From Fibrobacter sp. (GTDB taxonomy: Bacteria > Fibrobacterota > Fibrobacteria > Fibrobacterales > Fibrobacteraceae), in contig JAAZFC010000036.1 in NCBI GenBank assembly GCA_012511955.1, positions 1 through 64,000 on the forward strand: a stretch of DNA of 64,000 nucleotides, given 5' to 3'. The stretch's first letter is position 1, and the number at the start of each line of letters is the position of its first letter. This document shows, piece after piece, positions 35,101 through 43,772 of the stretch. The notes below the pieces were generated by a model. That model saw nothing but the letters and a program-made list of their open reading frames with translations. It was not told the origin of the DNA and made no database searches. The position numbers and the translations under genes were made by a program.

Positions 35101-36861
35101 ATGCCCCAAAGGCATGTTTTAATAAAATGCAGGTGTTATTTGAATCCTCTTGGTCCCTTAATTATACAAAGTAACCTTGAAATACTAATTGAAGTCAACC
35201 ATGAACGCTACGAAGAAGCGCGCGATGCTATCGCACCTTTTACCGAGCTTATAAAAAGTCCAGAATACTTACACACATACAAAATTTCACATTTATCCCT
35301 GTGGAATGCAGCTTCAGCAGGCTTAACCCCCGATGAGGTTTTAGCTCGCCTCGAAGAATTTGGCAAATTTGAAACCCCCGCTGCCGTGGTGGTAGAAGTT
35401 CAAGAATATATGAGCCGTTATGGTCGCCTTAAGCTTTATAAGAAAGGCAAAAGTCTGATACTTGAAGCTGAAGACGAAGCCATGCTAATGGGAATCCAGC
35501 GCAATAAATCTGTGGCGACATATTTGGGTAAAAAAATTGATGAGCATCGCATAAGTGTACCACTTGCTTTGCGTGGTCATATCAAAATGGCCCTTACCAA
35601 CACAGGGTTCCCCGTACAAGACTTAGCGGGCTATGTAGAAGGAGAGGCTTTAAATATAGAGCTGCGCACTCACTTATTAGATTCTGGCGATGAATTTAAA
35701 TTACGGCAATATCAACAAGAAGCCGCCCAAGTCTTTTATGCTTCAGGCAGCGAAAAAGGCGGTTCAGGAGTAATTGTACTCCCTTGCGGCTCTGGTAAAA
35801 CCATAATAGGTATGGCCACCATGGCCCTAGTTAAAACCCGAACTTTAATTTTAACTCCTAATATTACTGCAGCTAGGCAATGGATTAGAGAATTAATAGA
35901 CAAAACTAACCTCACCGAAGATCAAGTAACTGAATATAGCGGAGAAGTCAAACAGATTGGTCCTGTCACCGTAGCTACATATCAAATTTTAACCCAAAGG
36001 CGCGGTAAAGATTCTAAAGAGTTAACCTACTTCGACATTTTTAGCCAGCATCGCTGGGGTTTGATGATATACGATGAAGTTCATCTATTACCTGCCCCCG
36101 TTTTTCGCATGTCTGCGGAAATGCAAGCCACTCGTCGCCTAGGTCTAACTGCCACCCTCGTTCGCGAAGATGGCAAAGAAACCGAAGTTTTTTCGCTGAT
36201 TGGTCCCAAAAAGTACGATATTCCTTGGCGCGTACTCGAAAGTCAAGGCTGGATTGCCAAAGCTATTTGTAGTGAAATTCGTATTCCCATGGATACAAAT
36301 CTTAAAATGAAATACGCCATGGCAGAAATGCGCGAAAAAATACGCATCGCCAGTTGCAATCCCCAAAAGATTAAAATTACCAAACAAATTTTAAATCATC
36401 ACCAAGATCCCACCGATAGGGTGTTAATTATTGGGCAATATTTAGACCAATTAGACGACTTTGCGGCTGAATACGATATTCCTCTAATTACTGGTAAAAC
36501 CAAAAACAAAGATCGCGATATACTATACAGCGCTTTTAGAAACGGTGAAATTACTTCTTTAATCGTATCAAAAGTGGGAAATTTTGCCATTGATTTACCC
36601 GATGCCAATATTTTAATACAAGTTTCTGGTACTTTTGGTAGCCGCCAAGAAGAAGCCCAACGCTTAGGACGAGTTTTACGCCCCAAAAAGGACGGTCGCT
36701 CTGCATACTTTTATACATTGGTAAGTAGAGATTCTCGAGAACAAGAGTTTTCTATGAATAGGCAACTATTTTTAACTGAACAGGGCTATACTTATAATAT
36801 TGTCAGTCCTGAGTTAGGCGAAGAAATTGATTTCTTGGAGGAAATTAAACAAGGAGATTAA
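35101..36861 (+). CDS. XPB/Ssl2-like superfamily 2 helicase
   Basis: A 586-residue DNA helicase of the bacterial XPB type. N-terminal accessory domain ~1-200 (LIIQSNLEILIEVNHERYEEARDAI, LSLWNAASAGLT), then motor motifs: PCGSGKTIIG (Walker A), IYDEVHLL (DEVH box), LGLTATLVREDG, and DANILIQVSGTFGSRQEEAQRLGRVLRPK (motif VI, arginine finger). It opens duplex DNA from 3' to 5' in the eukaryotic homologue; its bacterial role is poorly known. The start at 35101 lacks a ribosome binding site. The M16 peptidase gene begins 1 bp after its stop. Confidence 0.88.
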   Translation: MPQRHVLIKCRCYLNPLGPLIIQSNLEILIEVNHERYEEARDAIAPFTELIKSPEYLHTYKISHLSLWNAASAGLTPDEVLARLEEFGKFETPAAVVVEVQEYMSRYGRLKLYKKGKSLILEAEDEAMLMGIQRNKSVATYLGKKIDEHRISVPLALRGHIKMALTNTGFPVQDLAGYVEGEALNIELRTHLLDSGDEFKLRQYQQEAAQVFYASGSEKGGSGVIVLPCGSGKTIIGMATMALVKTRTLILTPNITAARQWIRELIDKTNLTEDQVTEYSGEVKQIGPVTVATYQILTQRRGKDSKELTYFDIFSQHRWGLMIYDEVHLLPAPVFRMSAEMQATRRLGLTATLVREDGKETEVFSLIGPKKYDIPWRVLESQGWIAKAICSEIRIPMDTNLKMKYAMAEMREKIRIASCNPQKIKITKQILNHHQDPTDRVLIIGQYLDQLDDFAAEYDIPLITGKTKNKDRDILYSAFRNGEITSLIVSKVGNFAIDLPDANILIQVSGTFGSRQEEAQRLGRVLRPKKDGRSAYFYTLVSRDSREQEFSMNRQLFLTEQGYTYNIVSPELGEEIDFLEEIKQGD

Positions 36862-36862
36862 A

Positions 36863-38323
36863 TTGCGCTCAAAGATATTTCTACTAGGCTTTTTACTCTG
36901 CATCCCGTTTTCTTGGGCGGCTAAAGTAAACCTTAAGGCAGAAAAACTGGTGTTGGATAACGGTTTAACCGTCTTACTTCACGAAAACACCCAAGCTCCC
37001 ACGGTGGCATGTAGGTTATTTTACGCCACTGGTTCTGTGCATGAAAAGCCTGGACAATCAGGTTTGGCTCACATGTTGGAGCACATGCTATTTAAAGGCA
37101 CCAAAAAAATTGGCATCACCGATAGTATTGCCGATGCTGCTTTTTTGGCTCAAGAAGACTCTTTGCGCGCATTGTCCCGGGAAGCTTTTGCACGGCAAGA
37201 TAGCGCTAGCGCCCTTCGCTTTATTGCCCAACATGACTCCATCCAAGAAGTTCACCGACAACTGTTCATTAAAGATGAACTGTGGGAAAGCTACCTCAAC
37301 GCCGGCGGTACAGGACTTAACGCTTATACTTCGGCGTTGGTAACTGCTTATCATGTTACTTTGCCCAAAAACAAGGTGGAATTATTTTTATGGCTAGAAT
37401 CCGATCGCATGGAAAACGCTGTGCTGCGGGAGTTTTACCCTGAACGCGATGTGGTCCGTGAAGAACGCCGTATGCGTTACGATGACTCCCCCACTGGTCG
37501 CTATTTTGAAAGCCTCAAAGCTACTTTTTACGAAGCTTTTCCCTACCGTATTCCCACCATCGGTTGGGCGGAAGATATTAACAATTATAGCCGAGAATTA
37601 GCTGTAGATCACTATCAAAAATACTACAAACCCAACAACGCTATCTTAGTTTTTGCCGGGGATTTTAATAGTGCAGAGCTCATTCCTAAAATAAAAAAAT
37701 ATTTTGCTCCCATTCCTCGGGGCAGTGAGTTCCCACCTTTAATAATGAATGAACCCGAGGCCGCCGGAGAAAAGCGTTTGGTAGTACGCCGCAACGACTC
37801 TAAACCTCGTTTAGACATGCTTTTTCACACACCTGCTGTAGGAAGTCCTGAGATTTTTGCTTTAGATATAGCCGAAAATGTACTCAATGGCCGTTCAGGT
37901 CGTTTACATCGGCGTTTGGTAGAACAAGAACAATTAGCCGTAGCCGCTGGAGCAGCTAACAATATCAAACCCTACATGAGTAGTTTTGAATTGAGTGTCA
38001 TTTTACGGGAAGGCGTAGAGCATCAAAAAGTGGAAAAAATCGTTTGGGAAGAACTGCAAAAGCTAGCCGATGAACCCGTGAGCGACCGTGAATTACAACG
38101 AGTACGCAACTCTATTATTGCGAGCCAAGTCCGCTCATTTCGCAATATGGAGCATGTTGCTACTATCATGGCTTATTACGAACTCTATGGTGATTGGAAT
38201 TTGGTAAATCGTTGGCTCGACGAAGTAGCACAAATAAGCCCTGCCGAAGTACAAGCAGCGGTACAAAAATATTTGCAAAGAAATCGCGCCACCATAGGTT
38301 ATATGAAAGCGGAGGAACCGTAA
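36863..38323 (+). CDS. M16 zinc peptidase, catalytic subunit
   Basis: A 486-residue exported M16 peptidase from the TTG at 36863, which has AAGGAG 6 nt upstream; the in-frame ATG at 36827 would lie in the helicase gene. A signal peptide (KIFLLGFLLCIPFSWAA) is followed by the inverted zinc motif HMLEH near residues 70-74 and the downstream ERDVVREERRMR carrying the third ligand Glu. It is a processing peptidase, probably periplasmic. It lies 1 bp before the start of a second M16-type gene, and the pair should act as a heterodimer. Confidence 0.9.
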   Translation: MRSKIFLLGFLLCIPFSWAAKVNLKAEKLVLDNGLTVLLHENTQAPTVACRLFYATGSVHEKPGQSGLAHMLEHMLFKGTKKIGITDSIADAAFLAQEDSLRALSREAFARQDSASALRFIAQHDSIQEVHRQLFIKDELWESYLNAGGTGLNAYTSALVTAYHVTLPKNKVELFLWLESDRMENAVLREFYPERDVVREERRMRYDDSPTGRYFESLKATFYEAFPYRIPTIGWAEDINNYSRELAVDHYQKYYKPNNAILVFAGDFNSAELIPKIKKYFAPIPRGSEFPPLIMNEPEAAGEKRLVVRRNDSKPRLDMLFHTPAVGSPEIFALDIAENVLNGRSGRLHRRLVEQEQLAVAAGAANNIKPYMSSFELSVILREGVEHQKVEKIVWEELQKLADEPVSDRELQRVRNSIIASQVRSFRNMEHVATIMAYYELYGDWNLVNRWLDEVAQISPAEVQAAVQKYLQRNRATIGYMKAEEP

Positions 38324-38324
38324 A

Positions 38325-39848
38325 ATGAAAAAACTCCTGATTTTTAGCATTAGCTTTGTTCTTTTGGCATGCTCCAAACCTGCAACTCCACCTGTATTGA
38401 CTACAGAAAGCAAAGAAGTTTCAATTACCGAAAAGTTAAATACTAGCAACCACAATATTCCTGCCCATTACAGTCAAATTTCTTACCCTGAGTTTAGCTA
38501 TACTCCTCCCTATGGCCCGGACTATTTAGTGCAACTTAACCCCCAAGTTAGCGCATATTTGGTAGAAGATCCTAGTTTACCATGGATACAATTAAAAGTA
38601 TTTATGCCTCAAAACACATCACCGCAAAAACCTGAAGAAGTGGCGGCAGTATCTTTACTCGATGTGATGTATAGACGCGGTGGCTCCGACAAATTTAGTG
38701 CCACTGTAGTTGATGACACTTTAGAATTTTTAGCAGCGGGTATAGCAGGCAACTTAGGAGTCTATCACTCGACTTTAGAACTGCAAAGTTTAAGTGAAGA
38801 CTTTGGTACCGTACTCGAGATTCTCCAGGATGTGTATTTTAAACCCACTTTTGATTCTACTCGCTTAGAACTGCAAAAAACCGTGTATTTGCAAAACCTA
38901 AAACACCGCTATGACCGTCCCGCTGATTTGTTGCGATATTTGCATCGCTACGCCATGTACCAAAGCAATGCCCGTACCTGGAGCTCCTTAGAGACCGAAG
39001 TTAGTGCAGTTAGTCGTGAAGATTTAGTGCGCTTATCTGCAGATCGTTTTAGCGGCATCCCAATGGTTATAGCTATTTCAGGTAATTTTCAACGAGATTC
39101 TATGCTGCGAACTTTACAAAAGTGGGTGCAAAAATGGCCTAAAGCAACTGAAAAGCCCAACCCTACTATTCCTTTAATTTACAAAAACAAACCTGGTATA
39201 TATGTATGCGACAAAGAAGCCACCCAAGCTAACATTCGCATGGAACAGCCCTTTGTAAAACGCCCTCATCCTGATTATTATCCCACCGCTGTGGCTTCCT
39301 ATATTTTGGGCGGTGGGGGCTTTACTTCACGATTGACTACCCGCGTACGCTCCGATGAAGGCCTAGCCTATTCTGTATATTCTTACGCTCGCTCGGATTA
39401 CGACGAAATAGGAAATACAGGCATAGCTTTACAAACCAAAGTGGAAAGCGCTGCTTATGCACTGCAAATTATTCGTCAAGAAGTTCAAAAACTCGCTGCG
39501 GAAGGTCCCACAGAAAAAGAATTACTCTCTGCCCAGCAAAGTTTGGTGGAAAGTTTACCAGGAACATTCAATAGCCCCCACGCCACCGCTCAAGCTTTAG
39601 CCCAATCCCAGGTTTGGGGGCGTTCTCCCGAACATTTCAAAGAATTTCCTGCACAAATCCAAAAAGTTAGTGCCGACGATGTAAAACGCTGTATCAAAAA
39701 ATACTTTGACCCCACTAAAATGACAGTTTCCATAGTAGGTCCTCTAGAACAACTACAGATGCGAGACACAGTAAACCAAGTAGAGTTAGATTCTTTGGGT
39801 TGGGGCGATATAAATATTGTAAGTTTAGATAGTCTCACTATGAGGTAA
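38325..39848 (+). CDS. M16-family lipoprotein, non-catalytic partner
   Basis: A 507-residue lipoprotein (lipid Cys in LACSK, ~residue 16). The M16 fold is recognisable but the zinc motif is missing: the corresponding stretch reads AVSLLDVMYRRGG. It keeps the Arg/Tyr-containing second half (GGGGFTSRLTTRVRSDEGLAYSVYSYA) that grips substrate peptides. Such lone R/Y subunits pair with an HxxEH subunit, here encoded just upstream. Ribosome binding site GGAGG (38311-38315) before the ATG. Confidence 0.88.
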   Translation: MKKLLIFSISFVLLACSKPATPPVLTTESKEVSITEKLNTSNHNIPAHYSQISYPEFSYTPPYGPDYLVQLNPQVSAYLVEDPSLPWIQLKVFMPQNTSPQKPEEVAAVSLLDVMYRRGGSDKFSATVVDDTLEFLAAGIAGNLGVYHSTLELQSLSEDFGTVLEILQDVYFKPTFDSTRLELQKTVYLQNLKHRYDRPADLLRYLHRYAMYQSNARTWSSLETEVSAVSREDLVRLSADRFSGIPMVIAISGNFQRDSMLRTLQKWVQKWPKATEKPNPTIPLIYKNKPGIYVCDKEATQANIRMEQPFVKRPHPDYYPTAVASYILGGGGFTSRLTTRVRSDEGLAYSVYSYARSDYDEIGNTGIALQTKVESAAYALQIIRQEVQKLAAEGPTEKELLSAQQSLVESLPGTFNSPHATAQALAQSQVWGRSPEHFKEFPAQIQKVSADDVKRCIKKYFDPTKMTVSIVGPLEQLQMRDTVNQVELDSLGWGDINIVSLDSLTMR

Positions 39849-39849
39849 T

Positions 39850-40713
39850 ATGTTTAAACTATTGCGCTACATTCCCCTGTTTGTTGGACTAGTTGCTGCC
39901 CAGGGCATGCTAGATACCACTGCTTATTGTAGCGTAACTTGGAACTGCTTGCAACACCACATTCCCCACTGTACTGAAAAACAAAAACAAGCCCAAAAAG
40001 GTATCACCTACAACCAAGAATTTTGTGCACCTGTGCTCAACAATTTGCAACGAGGCGTAAACCCCAATAGCATAGCATCATTGCAAATCAACTCATATTT
40101 AGGGAAAAGACAACGCGTCAATTACGATGTCAGCGGCAGACTGCCCATTAATAAAGCCATGATGGACTATTTAATGGACAATATGCCTTTTACTGCGCAT
40201 TTGATTAACGCTTACCAAGAAACTAACTACACTCTAAACTATACATTTGGCAATAAATGGTATTTTCACGGCGATAATGGTGGAAACCTTAAAGGTCAAT
40301 TCAACTGGATACTTGCTGATAGTAGCGGCGTAGATGGGCTGAACTTGTTTTGGGGCAAAGGCACCGCCAAAGTTTTGATGTGGAAACTGTGGGGCATGGC
40401 CATGATGACCCTAGATTATCGCCAGGTAGAACAAAACCACTTAGACTATGATTTGCGCGCCACGGTATTTCCCGCCAATGGGATTTTAAACACCATAATG
40501 GAAATGAATATGTTCCGCAATGTGGTTCTTTCAAAAATCCGCGAAATTGTAAATCATATAGAAAAGTCCGCTCGCTTGTACGGCCAAGGAGAACGAGAAC
40601 AAATAGCTAATTACGAACCTTTTAAAAGCAATTCGATATTAATACGACAACTGGCTGAATTTAACCAAGTGGTAGAAAACTCACAATATAAACCGCCTTC
40701 TCTAGATAAATAA
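39850..40713 (+). CDS. Secreted protein of unknown function
   Basis: A 287-residue protein beginning with a signal peptide (LLRYIPLFVGLVAAQG). Early cysteines (CSVTWNC, HC, FC) could form disulfides. The mid part is aromatic-rich and beta-like (TLNYTFGNKWYFHGDNGGN). It follows the M16 pair immediately (1 bp after the stop) and precedes trmH by 2 bp, so it is in the same unit. Family not recognised. Confidence 0.55.
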   Translation: MFKLLRYIPLFVGLVAAQGMLDTTAYCSVTWNCLQHHIPHCTEKQKQAQKGITYNQEFCAPVLNNLQRGVNPNSIASLQINSYLGKRQRVNYDVSGRLPINKAMMDYLMDNMPFTAHLINAYQETNYTLNYTFGNKWYFHGDNGGNLKGQFNWILADSSGVDGLNLFWGKGTAKVLMWKLWGMAMMTLDYRQVEQNHLDYDLRATVFPANGILNTIMEMNMFRNVVLSKIREIVNHIEKSARLYGQGEREQIANYEPFKSNSILIRQLAEFNQVVENSQYKPPSLDK

Positions 40714-40715
40714 AC

Positions 40716-41372
40716 ATGATTCCAACTTCTGCCAACGCCGATTTATTACCCGATGTGAAAATGACTGAACACCGCCGCCAATGGATGGAGCGCATTCTCA
40801 ACTTCCGCACCCGACATTTTACCATGGTGCTTGAAGACCTTTACGATCCTCACAATATTTCTGCAGTGATTCGCACCTCCGAAGTTTTTGGTTTGCAAGA
40901 TGCCCATATCATCGAAGAAGTTAATCCTTATAATGTCAATAAATCTATTTTAAAAGGAGCGATTAAATGGATGGATTTGCATTTATATCAGCAAAGGCAA
41001 ACTTGTTTTACCCGCTTAAAAGAGCTAGGTTATACCATTGCAGTAGCTAGTACCAACACTGAAAACTCGGTTTTAGACTTGGATTTATCTAAGCCCACAG
41101 CTTTTTATTTGGGTTCAGAATATCACGGTAACCATCCCGACACCTTGGCCCAAGCCGATGCGCATTTTAAGCTCCCTCAATATGGCGTCACCGAATCCAT
41201 GAATGTAAGTGTGGCGGCGGGAGTTTTAATGACTTATTTAGATATGTATATGCAAAAAGTTGGCCGCCAAAGCCTGACTTTAGACGAAGATGCAAAAAAC
41301 GCCCTGCGCAAGCAATGGTATATGCGCCAAGTAGAAGGCATGGAAAAACATAGCCCCATCACGAGGTGGTGA
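40716..41372 (+). CDS. trmH: tRNA (guanosine-2'-O)-methyltransferase, TrmH type
   Basis: A 218-residue SPOUT methyltransferase. Motif 1 LEDLYDPHNISAVIRTSEVFG, motif 2 FYLGSEYHGNHPDTL, and motif 3 ESMNVSVAAGVLMTYL make the trefoil SAM site; the C-terminal YMRQVEGMEK helix matches TrmH. The family modifies G18 of tRNA. The start overlaps nothing and follows the preceding stop by 2 bp. Confidence 0.92.
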   Translation: MIPTSANADLLPDVKMTEHRRQWMERILNFRTRHFTMVLEDLYDPHNISAVIRTSEVFGLQDAHIIEEVNPYNVNKSILKGAIKWMDLHLYQQRQTCFTRLKELGYTIAVASTNTENSVLDLDLSKPTAFYLGSEYHGNHPDTLAQADAHFKLPQYGVTESMNVSVAAGVLMTYLDMYMQKVGRQSLTLDEDAKNALRKQWYMRQVEGMEKHSPITRW

Positions 41373-41416
41373 AATGAAAATGGATAAAAGTACAGGCGGC
41401 CTAATGCGCTCCACCG

Positions 41417-41648
41417 AAGCTACTACCGGAAGAGTTCAAAGAGTTTATCAAATTTTTAAACGAAAATGAGGTGAAATAAAGCAGATGGCATAGACATTGT
41501 CCAATGCTACAAGCGCAGAAAAAGAGTGTTAGTTGATGGTATTGAAATCGCCGTGATTGCCCGTGAAGACTTAATCCTTAATAAAAAAAGTAGCGGAAGA
41601 TTACAAGACCTTGCTGATGTAGAATTTCTGGAGAGTTTAGAGGATTAA
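41417..41648 (+). pseudogene. Remnant of a nucleotidyltransferase (MNT/AbiEii-like) gene
   Basis: Two fragments in different frames. The first, 41417-41479, reads PKLLPEEFKEFIKFLNENEVK then TAA, like the N-terminus of small nucleotidyltransferases (LPxxFKELLxLLNxxxVEYLLVGG). The second, 41484-41648, reads YKRRKRVLVDGIEIAVIA, REDLILNKKSSGRLQDLADVEFLESLED then TAA, matching the C-terminal end of the same family. The GG and DID metal-binding core between them is missing and the frames differ by one, so this is a deleted, dead gene. The region 41373-41656 holds nothing else. Confidence 0.7.
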
Positions 41649-41656
41649 CCTTAACT

Positions 41657-42544
41657 CTAACTCAGCAATAATATCATCAATCCTGCGAGAATACCCAGTA
41701 AAAACACCCCTTTGCGCCATAGGTTCTTTTCCTTAAACAACCAAGCGCCCAAGGCAAAAGTGATTAACACGCTGCCGCGCCTAATGGTGGAAACCACCGC
41801 CAAAAGTGAATCTGGTTGATTGAGTGCCGAAAAGTAGAAGAAGTCAGCTAACAATAAGAACACTGCCACAATGGGAATGGCCCAACGCCATTGAAAACTT
41901 GTGCTGGGGGGAGCTGTACGGCGAATCACAAATACCACTGGAGCCAAAAGCAACACTTGATATAGAGTAAAATACGCCTGTACTGCAATTTTATCAATAT
42001 TGCGTATCAAATGCTTATCAAACAAAGCGCTAGATGACGAAAACATCGCCGCTAACAGAGCTAGTCCCACCCATTTATTGGTGCGAAAATTCACTCCTTC
42101 TGCTTTTCCAGCCTGGGAAAACATAAAAAAGAAGCCCAATGTTACCACCACCCCCAACCATTGTTGCCCTGATAGACTTTCACGGTAAATCAGCAAAGCT
42201 CCCAAAATAGTCCACAAAGGCGAAGTTGAACGAATGGGAGCTGCAATGGTTATAGGTAAATGTTTAAGCGCAAAATACGAAAGCACCCAAGAACACAGCA
42301 CCAAGGAAGTTTTAAGCAGCACCAAACCATGCTCTTTTCCAGTCATAGTCGGTACAAAAAGCATAAAATCAGGGGGCAAAAGTTGCAGCTGCGAAAGCAC
42401 TATAAAAGGCGCATATATTATGGCTGCGCTCAATGAAGTAAAAAATAGCACAAGCCATACTTCGTTATCCTTTACGGCAAACTTTTTCGCCACTTCGTAT
42501 ATTCCTATAAAAGTGGCGGAAATAAATGTTAAAACTAACCACAT
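41657..42544 (-). CDS. EamA/DMT-family transporter
   Basis: A 295-residue protein with ten hydrophobic segments in the two-EamA-repeat layout (each repeat ~five segments; PIRSTSPLWTILGALLIYRESLSGQQWLG between them). Such proteins export metabolites or amino acids, substrate unknown. The start at 42544 is preferred to 42598 because AGGAAG lies 6 nt before it and the normal first membrane segment begins there (MWLVLTFISATFIGIYEV). Confidence 0.82.
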   Translation of the reverse strand: MWLVLTFISATFIGIYEVAKKFAVKDNEVWLVLFFTSLSAAIIYAPFIVLSQLQLLPPDFMLFVPTMTGKEHGLVLLKTSLVLCSWVLSYFALKHLPITIAAPIRSTSPLWTILGALLIYRESLSGQQWLGVVVTLGFFFMFSQAGKAEGVNFRTNKWVGLALLAAMFSSSSALFDKHLIRNIDKIAVQAYFTLYQVLLLAPVVFVIRRTAPPSTSFQWRWAIPIVAVFLLLADFFYFSALNQPDSLLAVVSTIRRGSVLITFALGAWLFKEKNLWRKGVFLLGILAGLMILLLS

Positions 42545-42599
42545 AACGCACTTCCTGTACTGACAAGCTAATAAACTAAGTGCGCCGCAATGTAGCAAT

Positions 42600-42648
42600 A
42601 AAAAAAAGAGCTGAACTTAGGCTATAATATGCCCAATTCCAGCTCTTA
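42600..42648 (-). terminator. Intrinsic terminator of the 42669-43604 lipoprotein gene
   Basis: On the minus strand AAGAGCTG and CAGCTCTT form an 8-bp stem (42606-42613 with 42640-42647) around a long loop, followed by a T run (42600-42605). It lies about 20 bp after the stop of the lipoprotein gene. Confidence 0.65.
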
Positions 42649-42668
42649 TACAGCTAATTTAAAATTTA

Positions 42669-43604
42669 TTATTCTATTTCTTCAGTTTCCTCTTCGGAAT
42701 CATCGCCCTCAAGTTCATCATCGTTTTCATCTTCAATTATGTACTCTTTACAGTCATTTTGCCTGGCATCGAAAAACCCTTGTTTCTTTTCAGCAGTAAC
42801 ACTTGTTCCGCTACCAGATCTCTTTAGCAAACCCGCATCGATACAATGAGTGTTTTCGTTTGCAATGGGAGTAATAGCAAGACACTCTGCATAATCCATA
42901 GCAGTTATTTCATGTCTATAACTTGACATATCTTCGCCATCAAAAACATAGCCCTGGGTAGTGTAAGAGCTGGAATCACCGTAGCTATATTCCCAAAAGT
43001 CTGTCTCCACACTGAAATCGCAAGTCGTTACAAGCTTTGCCGTGGAAATCTCTGGAGCTTCTGCTAAACCATTGGCTATTTTACATGAATTAACCACCGT
43101 AGCATGGAAATCTTCTAAAGAATTATTTGCAAAAAAGCCTTCTTTAGTTATGGTTATATTTCCTATAAATGTCCTGCCTTCACATTTGGTTATTTTGATA
43201 TAACTGCCATCATCATAAAAGTCCATAACATTTTCTGTACTGCCTTGTAAACCACAAACCATAGAAGAACCCGTTCCATTAGTAGTTTCTTTTTGCAATA
43301 TCACAAGATTATCACCCTCAATTTGATAAGTTAACTCTGTGGTTCCTTCTTCCGTAGCATCAGCAGTTTTCACCACATAGCTCCACTCACTGTCGGTAGT
43401 TTCAAACCCACAAACAGTTACAACGCTGCTAGATGAATTTTCTGAACCATCTCCAGAGTCACTAGAAACTTCGCCGTTTTGATCCACGGTTGTACTATCG
43501 CTGGGATCATCTAATTCACTTCCTGTAGAATTGTTCCCTGTACAAGAAAACATGGCCAAAGATATTACCATAGCTAGACTAAGTATTAGTTTATAATTTT
43601 TCAT
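42669..43604 (-). CDS. Cys-containing lipoprotein of unknown function
   Basis: A 311-residue lipoprotein from the ATG at 43604 (AGGAA ribosome binding site; the 43682 start would add a non-coding-like stretch). Signal and lipobox FSC, then a Ser/Asp/Gly-rich low-complexity linker, then a repeat-like domain with cysteines spaced through it (CGFETTDSEWSYVV, TCDFSVETDFWEYSY) suggesting two related subdomains. The C-terminus is a run of Glu and Asp. Unrecognised family; surface adhesion or binding is only a guess. Confidence 0.6.
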   Translation of the reverse strand: MKNYKLILSLAMVISLAMFSCTGNNSTGSELDDPSDSTTVDQNGEVSSDSGDGSENSSSSVVTVCGFETTDSEWSYVVKTADATEEGTTELTYQIEGDNLVILQKETTNGTGSSMVCGLQGSTENVMDFYDDGSYIKITKCEGRTFIGNITITKEGFFANNSLEDFHATVVNSCKIANGLAEAPEISTAKLVTTCDFSVETDFWEYSYGDSSSYTTQGYVFDGEDMSSYRHEITAMDYAECLAITPIANENTHCIDAGLLKRSGSGTSVTAEKKQGFFDARQNDCKEYIIEDENDDELEGDDSEEETEEIE

Positions 43605-43772
43605 AAAAGTTCCTTTTAAAAGTTGTGTATGTCCCTTTGTTTTTGGATACTCCAAAGCTAAGTAATAAAAAACAAAAAGCAATTAATATTTAGTTAAGGC
43701 TGTCTTTATATAAGAATAGAGATATATTTACAATTTGCTAAATTGATACTGTATAACTTTGTTGGAGATAAA

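Noticed and set aside
41371-41470. Short ORF from ATG 41374 (GEMKMDKSTGG...)
   Set aside because: It overlaps the nucleotidyltransferase fragment in another frame, has no conserved features and follows the trmH stop directly.
42597-42668. A gene in the gap between the DMT transporter and the lipoprotein
   Set aside because: The gap holds only the terminator hairpin.
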